From Spirosoma telluris (GTDB lineage Bacteria; Bacteroidota; Bacteroidia; Cytophagales; Spirosomataceae): 64,000 nt of DNA. Within the stretch, counting starts at the first letter, position 1, and every line of letters begins with the position of its first letter. Made by a program: the position numbers and the translations under genes. This document shows, piece after piece, positions 31,425 to 39,576 of the stretch. Under the pieces are notes generated by a model. It searched no databases, was not told the origin of the DNA, and was given only the letters and a program-made list of their open reading frames with translations. The DNA is taken from assembly GCA_003259005.1 (NCBI GenBank), contig QLII01000001.1, forward strand, positions 930,001 to 994,000. Direction: 5' to 3'.

Positions 31425-31940
31425 TTACACAGAATGGAGCAACTGAGTGAGCCTTTTAGAAACTAGCATTTTCTGCCCTATTACTAAAGCCAGATAGTCT
31501 TTATTTCGTTGTAGAGCCAGCTCGTAAGACATATTGAGCTTTGCTCGTTGTAGATCACCACAATTCCTATTTGTAAAGTTTTGACGGGCAACTTCAAGTT
31601 TGTGGATTGTTAGGCTAATTTGATCAATAATATCCTGATAATGCTTAATACGCCTTTGGGTCACTTCAAGTAAGAATGTATCTGTATTTTTCTTCGATAC
31701 TTTTTTATGCTTTCGTGGCGGGGTTAAAATACTCTTCCATTGCTTCTCTAGTTGCTGAGTTGGTAGGGAGAAACGATCTGGTTCCACAGATTCATCACAG
31801 GTTGAATCTGTCTCAATAGTACTGATTAATTTAATTAGGTTAGTTTGGTTTTCATCGTCAAACTGATCAATAAATTGAGAAGCAACGCTAAATAAGTAGC
31901 CTTCTAATAATTTATTAAACGGTTGGAGGGAGTCTTTCAC
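31425..31940 (-). CDS. Hypothetical helical protein, second gene of a pair
   Basis: 171 residues, predicted mostly helical and polar: an N-terminal segment LLEGYLFSVASQFIDQFDDE, a basic linker PPRKHKKVSKKN and a coiled-coil-like C-terminus (YQDIIDQISLTIHKLEVARQ). No signal peptide or membrane helix. I do not recognise a family. It follows the 126-residue gene by 12 bases on the same strand, so they are probably co-transcribed. Wide non-coding flanks and resolvase and primase remnants nearby suggest an accessory unit. Confidence 0.6.
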   Translation of the reverse strand: MKDSLQPFNKLLEGYLFSVASQFIDQFDDENQTNLIKLISTIETDSTCDESVEPDRFSLPTQQLEKQWKSILTPPRKHKKVSKKNTDTFLLEVTQRRIKHYQDIIDQISLTIHKLEVARQNFTNRNCGDLQRAKLNMSYELALQRNKDYLALVIGQKMLVSKRLTQLLHSV

Positions 31941-31952
31941 AAGCGGTAGAAA

Positions 31953-32333
31953 TTAGGACGGTGAATGTGTAACTAAGTCAAGCCTAATTTGAGCTTGATC
32001 ATTCAATTCATTTAAAGCATTGGTATGATCAAAAAGGCGTTTAATGGTCTGTTTAGAGGTCGAAGGGGTAAATGTGTCGATTTTTTCCATATCAAGCAAT
32101 AGCCTCTCCAACTCCTGCTGCATAGTTATCGCTAGCTCCATTAATAAGACTCTGGGACACTGGCCAATATATTGTTTTTCTTGTCTAAGAGATTCAGTTT
32201 CTGGTCGATTAACGGCTGTCATGATTTTTCTATAATTTATATATAAATCAGAAGTTGCCTTTATCCAGTTCGTTAGTACAGACTCTGCACTTAAATTAGT
32301 TGAGGTGTACTTTTTTTGCAATCGGGTACCCAT
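31953..32333 (-). CDS. Hypothetical helical protein, first gene of a pair
   Basis: 126 residues, helical and polar (LMELAITMQQELERLLLDME, ALNELNDQAQIRLDLVTH). No signal peptide, membrane helix or recognised motif. It is the upstream member of a two-gene unit with 31425-31940; together they resemble the size and style of small accessory pairs, but no function can be assigned. Confidence 0.55.
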   Translation of the reverse strand: MGTRLQKKYTSTNLSAESVLTNWIKATSDLYINYRKIMTAVNRPETESLRQEKQYIGQCPRVLLMELAITMQQELERLLLDMEKIDTFTPSTSKQTIKRLFDHTNALNELNDQAQIRLDLVTHSPS

Positions 32334-32858
32334 AGTGATTTGCCTTTTATTTTTTTGTGGATTATATGGGACAAAGATTAAGTAAAAAAAATGTCACTAG
32401 TTAATTAACAGTTTAAAATACACATATTAATTTTTTTTAGGAATACAGGTTAATTGTATGCAAACCAATAGGTTATGGCAAGGCTAATAAGAGTTAAATA
32501 GTGGCTCATTTGAATAGTACAAATTGTTCTGCCAATCTAGGGTCGATTTTTTTTTGACATACTTGGTTATTAAAAGGCTAAACTGCCTGAGGTAATTCAA
32601 TAAAAAACATTAGAATTATATCCCTATATTCAGGTATAACTCATACTAGGAATATTAGTTTATTGACAATAAATTGATTAACATACTACAGTATGTTAAA
32701 TGGTTAATTAGTGTATTTAACCATCTGTCATAACTCGTCTTAGTAATGATAATTCTATTATTCGGCTGGCTGCGTAAATGGGTTGTATTGTAAGTGCTAC
32801 GGTATCTTAAGGAGCAGTTATTAAATCCTGAATTTGGTCAGATAATGGATGGTATCTG
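32334..32858. other. AT-rich non-coding stretch
   Basis: About 520 bases with runs of A and T and no credible ORF. It probably contains the promoter of the two-gene unit transcribed leftwards from 32333. Confidence 0.5.
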
Positions 32859-33000
32859 GTGCATTTAATCGGACTGGTCAATTTGTTTTTACAGAAAGGG
32901 ATTGAATTTTCCAGTCTCATCGATACGATCGATACCCGTACGCTGGCGGGCAAGCTTATTTTGACTATATTTTGTAGTCTGGGCTTCGCTGATACCCAGA
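32859..33000 (+). pseudogene. Serine recombinase (resolvase) fragment
   Basis: The plus frame reads LIGLVNLFLQKGIEFSSLID then TIDTRTLAGKLILTIFCSLG, matching the resolvase catalytic-domain segment L-x-L-V-N-x-L-x-x-x-G-I-x-F-x-S-L ... D-T-x-T-x-x-G-K-L. The N-terminal catalytic Ser region and the DNA-binding domain are absent; only about 45 codons survive. It is mobile-element debris. Confidence 0.6.
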
Positions 33001-33016
33001 ATCTAACCATGATCTT

Positions 33017-33053
33017 AAAAAAAATGCCAGACCACATGGCCTGGCGTTTTTTC
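33017..33053. terminator. Bidirectional terminator
   Basis: A-rich left flank and T-rich right flank around a TGCCAG.../...CTGGCG stem. It lies 33 bases beyond the stop of the leftward 47-residue gene and has a T tail in that direction as well. Confidence 0.75.
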
Positions 33054-33085
33054 TGCATACCGGGTAATGAATAGAAAGAATTTAA

Positions 33086-33229
33086 TTAACCGAATGTGCC
33101 GCCAAAGGTATCCGTATTGGAGCCCGTCTTTAGGGTGAGTTTTTTTACATTACCCAGTCCCGTAAGCTTGGGTGTTAGATAAGCCTTTTTAGGCGTACCA
33201 ATCGATATGTTTTTATGTTTTAATTTCAT
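33086..33229 (-). CDS. RiPP precursor-like peptide with lasso-type (YxxP) leader
   Basis: A 47-residue ORF too short for routine ORF lists: start ATG 33229, stop TAA 33086-33088. The leader carries AYLTPKLTGLGNVKKLTLKT (residues 16-35), with the Y-x-x-P-x-L spacing and following LG recognised by PqqD-like domains in lasso-peptide and related pathways. A short Gly/Thr-rich tail (GSNTDTFGGTFG) would be the core. The core has Asp at position 5 if Gly36 is residue 1, which does not fit a standard 7-9 residue lasso ring, so the product class is open. A terminator follows. No processing protease, cyclase or transporter is in the window. It lies 53 bases after the DUF3494 gene and could share its transcript. 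Confidence 0.55.
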   Translation of the reverse strand: MKLKHKNISIGTPKKAYLTPKLTGLGNVKKLTLKTGSNTDTFGGTFG

Positions 33230-33282
33230 CAGTCTGGAAGATTACATGTGAATTTTATAGTTTAACCAGTATCCAAACGAAT

Positions 33283-34521
33283 TTATTGGACAACGAGCCG
33301 ATGCTGGCGGGTCTGTCCCCGTTCTTCGACTTTCAGAATATAGACCCCACTAGAGAGCTTATCCGACGCCTTTAGTAAAAGGTTTCCACCCTGTGTTCCA
33401 GTTTTTAAAACGGGTTGTAAACGGCCATCCAGGCCGTAGAAGCTAACCAGTGCCGTTTCGGGTTCATCCAATCGAAGTGTAAAGCGACCATCACTCACGA
33501 TTGGATTGGGAAATGCCCCGTAGGCTTCATCGCGAAGGATCACCGAAACGGCGGGGTAAAGCGTGACTTTACCGCTCAAATCAGTTTGTCGTAATCGGTA
33601 GTAGCTGGTTCCCAAGAAGGGAGACAAATCCAGAAAGCGGTAGGTCTTCAGGGAATTGCTGTTAGATGATTCAACGCTGATTTCGCCAATGGTCTCAAAC
33701 AGCGCCAGATCTTTACTGCGTTCCAGTTGAAACCCTTTGTTGTTGGTTTCCAGCGATGTTATCCAATTCAGATCGACCGTATGATTCGCCAGCGCAGTTG
33801 CCGTGAAGGAGACCAGAGCAACGGGTAGGGGAGCCGCTGTTGAATTAGACACGCGGTTCGCGTTTAGATTGATTGCCCCGGCAATGGAAAGCCCTCTTCC
33901 TTCCAGGGCTGCCCCCGTTAATAAGCTAATGGCTCCGTTTGCCAGGATCGTCCCTCTGAACAGCGAGCCAATGCCCAGGTTGACCGCCCCATCGACTTGA
34001 AAATAGACATTGGCAAATGAGGCCCCATTCGTGAGCAGGATTCCGGAGTTTGTTGCGGTGCTCAACACACCGGTTAACTTAATGATAAACACTGAATTGG
34101 CATTGCCCTGCCCATCCAGGGTCAGGTTTCCCGCCAGGGTAGACGCGCCAGCCGGTCCACTCTGACAATACACGCCGGGGGTAAGGGTCAGCCCGCCCAG
34201 ATTCGGGCTAACGGCAGACGCGCAGGCTACTCCCGTAAGGGCAACATATGCACTGGAGACGTCAGTCGCTACCTGGGCTGAGGTTGCATTAGCCACGTTG
34301 GTCTGGCCTATAACTGTACCTGGCGGAAAACCAGTTAACTCCCCAACGTTGGTCCCGATATCACCCCGCACGGTTGATGCTCCCGTATTGGTAAAAGCAC
34401 CGGCTACTGAAAATAAGGCGTAACTGGCAGATGTTCCCAAGTTGGGTGCCTGAGCGAAGCTTAGTCGCTGGATAGCTAACATTACAATAAATGTTAGACT
34501 AAAAAGTAATGGTTTGAACAT
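33283..34521 (-). CDS. DUF3494 ice-binding-like protein with type 9 secretion C-terminal domain
   Basis: 412 residues. Signal peptide (MFKPLLFSLTFIVMLAI...SFA), then a DUF3494 domain (APNLGTSASYALFSVAGAFT, GDIGTNVGELTGF, TLTPGVYCQSGPA, LDGQGNANSVFIIKL, FRGTILANGAISLLTGAAL), the fold of bacterial ice-binding proteins, although many members are adhesins. A fibronectin-like segment and a T9SS type A sorting domain (AFPNPIVSDGRFTLRL to GVYILKVEERG) follow. Predicted cell-surface or secreted. No frameshift. Confidence 0.9.
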   Translation of the reverse strand: MFKPLLFSLTFIVMLAIQRLSFAQAPNLGTSASYALFSVAGAFTNTGASTVRGDIGTNVGELTGFPPGTVIGQTNVANATSAQVATDVSSAYVALTGVACASAVSPNLGGLTLTPGVYCQSGPAGASTLAGNLTLDGQGNANSVFIIKLTGVLSTATNSGILLTNGASFANVYFQVDGAVNLGIGSLFRGTILANGAISLLTGAALEGRGLSIAGAINLNANRVSNSTAAPLPVALVSFTATALANHTVDLNWITSLETNNKGFQLERSKDLALFETIGEISVESSNSNSLKTYRFLDLSPFLGTSYYRLRQTDLSGKVTLYPAVSVILRDEAYGAFPNPIVSDGRFTLRLDEPETALVSFYGLDGRLQPVLKTGTQGGNLLLKASDKLSSGVYILKVEERGQTRQHRLVVQ

Positions 34522-34808
34522 ATTGGTATAGATTGATAGATTTATGTTAACAACAGGAAGGTAGCTATTTAGTTTATTAATAATTCCAAATAGTTAAAAA
34601 AAATTAAATAAAAATAAAAAATCGGTAACATTGAGGACTAAGTTGTCCTATGCACAGGTTAACCTGATTGGTGTATATTGGACGTTATTCGCTGTTAGTT
34701 GGAGGCTTAATGTGCGTGAAGCTGGGTTTTGAACGGTAGTTTCCTACTACAAAGGCTAAAAATTCAGCTGACATGGATTCAATTTTCAACGATTTTGGCT
34801 GATTCTGC

Positions 34809-35371
34809 CTAACTCACCCACCGGTAGAGTTCCATCCAGGGTACCCAGGTGTCATTTTGCTTTTTATAGATCATTAATTTCCCTTCTCCACAACGAGACC
34901 CACAGGTGTAGCCAGCATAAAAAATACACAACGAACGATTTCGAATAAAAATAGGATTTGAAAACGTATACAGCCTTGAGCTATAGTGCTCATTAAAATA
35001 CAGCCAACCCGAGTCCGTTCAATACTATCTATAGCTGCTTCAGATAGTCTTTCGCCGTTTTCAACGAGTTGATTAGGCCAAATCAATGTGGCCTGTTGCG
35101 CCAGTTCATGTTGGATATGACTACGCTCTTCCTTCGTTAAAACCAGACGACTTTTAGGCTCTTTCAAATCAGTGTCAAATACATTAAATAAGGTGTCTTT
35201 TGACAATGCTTTCTCCATACGCTTAATTTCATAGTCCCCTAGCTTATCCATGTAGACAAGCCTGGTGGATTTGGCAAAGAAATTGGCAAGAAACGCTTTG
35301 CTCGCTGAGTCCTGACTATAAGCTTGTAGTCCAGTGACGCTAATAAGTAAAAGAAGCAACATGAATCTCAT
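34809..35371 (-). CDS. Secreted hypothetical protein
   Basis: About 187 residues after restoring one G near 35012; as given, the frame ends at 34874 with an unlikely hydrophobic tail. Signal peptide MRFMLLLLLISVTGLQA. The mature protein has DYEIKRMEKALSKDTLFNVF and, in the repaired frame, LYTFSNPIFIRNRSLCIFYA, CGSRCGEGKL and WVPWMELYRWVS. The wording (SNPIF..., ...G.W.....L) resembles small secreted proteins seen scattered in Spirosoma-type genomes; no function known. Confidence 0.65.
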
Positions 35372-35689
35372 AATCTAAACGTAGCGTGTGTTGGAGGATT
35401 GACATGGGCTGGTAGCCGTGTCAGTTTTGTGGTCGCCAAACTAAGCGATGACCAAACGGGCAGGCCCCGCAAACTGTTTACTACACTAACGGCACGCACG
35501 GCGATTACCCGTTGGCTGCAATATCGCCCTTCCTACTCAAACGCAAGCGTATTGATTTGTATTAACTAACCGCCGAATCGAATTCGGAACTCTATTAGTC
35601 CACCACTAAAGCGGTGGGCTGATAAATGGGCTTTTCATCGCTTACTAACTTCAAGTCAATACGCTTGATGTAGGCCAGGTAATTTACGG

Positions 35690-36277
35690 TCAATCTATTA
35701 CCCAACCGGAACCGCCACAGGACGAACGATACGCCCTGACATAAGTGGATGCACGGGCGTTGTTTAACCGGTATTGATGGATTATATCATGAGTCGGGGA
35801 ATTCCGCCATTACTGGCAAAACGGTATCTACATGAGGTTCGCTACCGAAACGGAAACCGGGAGTACTACGCGGTAGGCTTCAAAACGGATAAAGACAGTT
35901 ACGCCCTACGCTCTAAGCTATTTAAAGGCTGGCTAGGAGCAAGCGCTATCCGAACCATTCCGGTAGCTGGTTCAACGTCGGTTGATGTGTTTGAGGGCTT
36001 TTTTGACTTCCTCTCTGCCCTTACCTACAAAAAGCAACTACGGCCTGAATGCACGACCATTATTCTGAACTCAACAACCAATCTGGCGCAAGCTTTACCG
36101 GGCTTAGAAGGGGCTAAACGAATTCATACCTACTTCGATAACGATAAGGCAGGACGAGCGGCCTATGGTCAATTACGAAGCTCAAATTTTCCCGTCTATG
36201 ACCGCTCCAATCTATACGCAGACTACAATGATTTCAATGATATGATACGGCAACGTCCTGTACAAAATCCTCTATAG
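35690..36277 (+). pseudogene. Toprim-domain primase-like protein, N-terminus lost
   Basis: From ATG 35774 the frame encodes a toprim-type core: VFEGFFDFLSALTYKKQL with the catalytic Glu, ILNSTTNLAQALPGLEG, YFDNDKAGRAAYGQLR with the DxD-like motif and DYNDFNDM. Upstream, 35690-35773 holds related sequence in other frames (QPEPPQDERYALT, then VDARALFNRY) with a stop. The CHC2 zinc finger that normally precedes it is missing. This is the accessory primase type carried by Bacteroidota mobile elements; here it is decayed. Confidence 0.7.
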
Positions 36278-36289
36278 GCTAAAAAGGGG

Positions 36290-36400
36290 CTTTTTGAAGG
36301 CTTTCGGCGGGCTTTTGCCGGACTATCGAAGGCTTACGGGAGGACTATCGGAGAGCTTTTGAAGAACTATCAGAGGACTATCGAGTCCAATTCAACACTT
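36290..36400 (+). repeat. Degenerate short repeats (GGACTATCG units)
   Basis: Loosely repeated units of about 22 bases (GGACTATCGAAGGCTTACGG, GGACTATCGGAGAGCTTTTG, AGGACTATCGAG and others) directly after the toprim remnant. One frame reads FRRAFAGLSKAYGRTIGELL without stops but has no start. Probably a decayed coding repeat. Confidence 0.45.
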
Positions 36401-36413
36401 ATACTTTTGACAA

Positions 36414-36617
36414 ATGGAAGAGCAACACAAAACCAAACCAGTACGGAATTTCAAGTATCAAAGGGCTGAACGCTATGGAGCGCGTGTATACTATCATAAG
36501 CTTTGTTTGCATTGCAACTGCCAGTATGAAAGTATACGGATGGATTCGGCTTTCTGTTGTTATAGGTGTGCTAAGGCAGCTCGAAGAGTAAGGAAGAATA
36601 TAGGTACTAGATATTAA
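36414..36617 (+). CDS. Small zinc-ribbon-like protein
   Basis: 67 residues, strongly basic, with LCLHCNCQYESIRMDSAFCC then YRCAKAARRVRK: two Cys-x-x-Cys pairs spaced like a zinc ribbon. It follows the primase remnant on the same strand and may be a surviving part of the same mobile element. A 27-bp perfect hairpin starts 2 bases after the stop codon. Confidence 0.6.
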   Translation: MEEQHKTKPVRNFKYQRAERYGARVYYHKLCLHCNCQYESIRMDSAFCCYRCAKAARRVRKNIGTRY

Positions 36618-36618
36618 T

Positions 36619-36678
36619 GGATTCAGATATAAGTAAGCCTTAAAGTCAAGTCTTTAAGGCTTACTTATATCTGAATCC
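36619..36678. terminator. 27-bp perfect inverted repeat
   Basis: Arms 36619-36645 and 36652-36678 pair without mismatch around a 6-base loop. Its position right after the zinc-ribbon gene makes it that gene's likely terminator. Confidence 0.75.
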
Positions 36679-37035
36679 AATATGCCATTAAATGATTTCT
36701 TAGAAAGGATGAGTATAGGCCAAATTAATAACTCAGATATGAAACAGATAAAAAATTAATCTCGAATTTGAGATAACTGTCTTATATTCAAACGATTGTA
36801 CTAGAAGGAGGTAAGGCAGTTTATTCTTATTTTATTAATGCCATGTACCAAAAAAGGCTACAAAATTTAATGGCGGTATCAATGTATGTGGCTGATATTC
36901 AAATTGTTATGCTGCTGCTTGTAGTAAGAAATAACTGCTAAATAAAAATAGAATCAAGTAAGGCTATAATGTCTTTTTTTAACGATTTTTTTATAAAAAA
37001 ATATTTTAAAATATGTTTTTATAAGGCATACATTG
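36679..37035. other. AT-rich non-coding stretch
   Basis: No supported gene. A plus-strand stretch near 36866-36925 can be read as a short Cys-containing peptide, but it has an internal stop (see rejected items). Confidence 0.45.
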
Positions 37036-39237
37036 CTAAGATCTTTTTTTGTTGTCGATTTTATATATTTTTTTTAAAGATCTTAATGTCGATGAAATGT
37101 CTTTATTCTTTAGCTGAATAGATTTGTATTCATTGTCAATTATTAATATATCATGTTTTGCCCTACTAAGTAAAATATTATCAACATTCGAATAAGAGTT
37201 ATATATTATATAGTAAATTGCTAGAGATTCTTTTATGTAAAGGTTTGAAAATGTTTTAGGAGTTGGTGACTTTAATTTGTAGATTTCGTTTAAAATAAAT
37301 TGAGATATACTACTGCTTAAGAAATCCGTTGTTTCACGAAAATTTCTATTGCCAAAATATATCTTATACCAATTTACCCAAGAATAAAATATGGTAGCAA
37401 AGATTTTTTCATTGTGATTTTCTGAGTTATATATGATGGTATCAAATGGATTACCTAAGTAAATATTATTTGCTTTAAAGTCGTTCTTGAAATCATCATA
37501 TATGCTTACTGATTCATTGCATAAATAAGATATAATCCTGTTTTTTTGTTCGATTCCAAGTGTTTTATGTCCTAATATATGATACACGACCTTACTGTAA
37601 ATTATTGCAATTTCTGCGATAAAAATTATATTTCTTCCTTTTTGACTGCTGATACAATATAATATTAGGTCATTAAATTTATAAGTAATTAGCTGTTGCA
37701 TAACATTCCAGTGCATAGCTTTTATACTGTTATATATTTTTGAGGAAATATTAATAGATTCTTGTTCAATTGGTGCATTATATTGAAGACTAAATAACGA
37801 AGTGTTCTGATACAAAAGTATTCCTTCTTTAACTTGTTTTAAGTCATTAGAATTTGCTGACTCTTGCACTACATCAGAAATTAATTCCATCAATTTCTGC
37901 ATAATTTCTCCATCAGATTCTATTAAAGCTAAAGTTGTACTTATTTGAGGTATGCTACTATATATTTCTTGAATTAAAACATTTACTTGGGACTTATATA
38001 TTGTCTCTGTAGTTGAGTATAAAAAATTAGCATAAGCTAAAAAGATTTCTTGATTCGTAGTTTGAATAGGTCCATTATCATTATCTAAACTGACTTCTTT
38101 AATAAGATAGTCAAAGCGTTTTGTAATCTCTCGTAGAATCAAACCAGATATATAAATAGAATTTTGCTGAATAGCAGTCCTATTTATTTGAGTTATAACT
38201 ATTATAGGGTTTCTCTCTACTAGATCAGACAAATTATCAAATTGATCTGTAATTTCAATACTATTTACATATAATTCCTTAATGTGTTTTTTATTAATTC
38301 CTTGAATTATATCCTTCAAATAATATAAAGAGGTTGACTTGTCAAGAATAGACTTGACTTTGGGGATAACCAAAGATATAAAAATGACAAATGAAATTAC
38401 AGAAATATTAAAAAATAAATCCTGATATAAAGGAAAATCGTCTTTAAGTAATGCGCTTATTAAAGACATTGCGGTACTTAAAGCAAAAAATATTATTAAT
38501 ACATTCCATGATTTATTGAAAACAAATTTCTTGGCATAAGGTCCAAAATTTTTAAATAGGTTATCGTATGATAATTGTAGAAAAACAACTAAAAAACCCA
38601 AAAAAGAAGTTAAAGCACCTATTAATGATAAAGATATAGTTTGTTCAGTATCTGCTCTAACGGTTATAAAAATGTAATTATTTGTAACTATATAAAAAGT
38701 AAATAACAGTAATAACAATATTATAATAAAAGGTGATTTTGTGATTCTAAACCCTTTAATTGAAATTTTTATTAAAAAATGTTTTAATTTATTAATAGGA
38801 TTTTTTTGGAGTAACAGTATTTGTTTTTGTATATAATCAGCATATAAAATTTCATTTAGCAATTCAAAAATGTTGTCATTGTCAATTTTTGTTATCAAAG
38901 AGTTTATATGAATTTTTATATCATTTTTATCTAATAATTTTAAGTAAGAAAGATCTATTTTGTAAGTTTCATAATTAATAAAAGGATATTTTTTAAATTT
39001 TAGTTTTATGAAAGAATTATAACAAGAATATGATATAAATTTTAGACATAGTGAATGTAAAGATTTTAACTCAATTAGAGGATTATTGTCTTTCGTACAT
39101 ATATTTTTTATATAATCTTTGCATGTCTCATTTTTATTAATTGAACTGTTAAGAATATTCTCAATATCTGTAATATACTTTTCTTTAGAACTGTCAAAAA
39201 TAATTTCTGATATAAGAACTTTAGCTGAAGTGTCCAT
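37036..39237 (-). CDS. AT-rich integral membrane protein of unknown function
   Basis: 733 residues, intact. An N-terminal soluble part of about 165 residues is followed by four predicted transmembrane helices between residues about 170 and 300 (FIIILLLLLFTFYIV, LSLIGALTSFLGFLVVFLQL, NVLIIFFALSTAMSLISALL, ISVISFVIFISLVI), then a long helical C-terminal domain of about 430 residues. No recognised motif. Its base composition is far more AT-rich than the rest of the window, and Asn, Ile and Lys dominate, so it was probably acquired. It lies on the 3' side of tRNA-Ser, a common site for integrated islands, though no integrase remains. A defence role is possible but nothing in the sequence proves it. 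Confidence 0.75.
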   Translation of the reverse strand: MDTSAKVLISEIIFDSSKEKYITDIENILNSSINKNETCKDYIKNICTKDNNPLIELKSLHSLCLKFISYSCYNSFIKLKFKKYPFINYETYKIDLSYLKLLDKNDIKIHINSLITKIDNDNIFELLNEILYADYIQKQILLLQKNPINKLKHFLIKISIKGFRITKSPFIIILLLLLFTFYIVTNNYIFITVRADTEQTISLSLIGALTSFLGFLVVFLQLSYDNLFKNFGPYAKKFVFNKSWNVLIIFFALSTAMSLISALLKDDFPLYQDLFFNISVISFVIFISLVIPKVKSILDKSTSLYYLKDIIQGINKKHIKELYVNSIEITDQFDNLSDLVERNPIIVITQINRTAIQQNSIYISGLILREITKRFDYLIKEVSLDNDNGPIQTTNQEIFLAYANFLYSTTETIYKSQVNVLIQEIYSSIPQISTTLALIESDGEIMQKLMELISDVVQESANSNDLKQVKEGILLYQNTSLFSLQYNAPIEQESINISSKIYNSIKAMHWNVMQQLITYKFNDLILYCISSQKGRNIIFIAEIAIIYSKVVYHILGHKTLGIEQKNRIISYLCNESVSIYDDFKNDFKANNIYLGNPFDTIIYNSENHNEKIFATIFYSWVNWYKIYFGNRNFRETTDFLSSSISQFILNEIYKLKSPTPKTFSNLYIKESLAIYYIIYNSYSNVDNILLSRAKHDILIIDNEYKSIQLKNKDISSTLRSLKKIYKIDNKKRS

Positions 39238-39284
39238 TTTATTACTACTTACCAGAAATTAAGATTCAAATTTTGAACACAAAA

Positions 39285-39316
39285 AAGGCACTCAAATCAT
39301 TGATTATGAGTGCCTT
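39285..39316 (-). terminator. Terminator downstream of tRNA-Ser
   Basis: Stem AAGGCACTCA (39285-39294) with TGAGTGCCTT (39307-39316). In the minus direction it is followed by a T run and ends the tRNA transcript. Confidence 0.85.
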
Positions 39317-39329
39317 AGCTTTTCTTTTG

Positions 39330-39414
39330 CAGAGAGAGAGGGATTCGAACCCCCGGACCTGTTACAGTCAGTGGTTTTCAAGACCACCGCAATCGACCAC
39401 TCTGCCATCTCTCT
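39330..39414 (-). tRNA. tRNA-Ser (anticodon UGA)
   Basis: An 85-base class II tRNA on the minus strand. Acceptor arms AGAGAGA and TCTCTCT pair fully; the anticodon arm is GTGGT-CTTGAAA-ACCAC with anticodon TGA; a long variable arm and a GGTTCGAATCC T-arm are present. CCA is not encoded. Its 3' end faces the AT-rich gene. Confidence 0.95.
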
Positions 39415-39576
39415 TTCTGGGTGCAAATATACGAGCGTTTTGATATTTGTCAACCCACTGCGGGCCATTTTCGCCCAAAAAGTCTAATTTTGGGCGATGT
39501 TTAAAGGGCCAACACAGGTAACGAAGAGCTAACGTTCTCGTACTCATGCGCTCTTTCACTCTTTCGCTCTTTACGA

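Noticed and set aside
31344..31454. 36-codon ORF MPPLRKNRNANATEAVF overlapping the end of 31425-31940
   Set aside because: Overlaps a better gene, no conservation signal and no terminator.
36838..36925. Possible Cys-rich lantibiotic-like peptide (FNGGINVCG ... YSNCYAAACSKK) after a strong AAGGAGGT
   Set aside because: The reading needs a +1 shift and passes an internal TGA. The frame from the ATG at 36838 ends after 10 codons.
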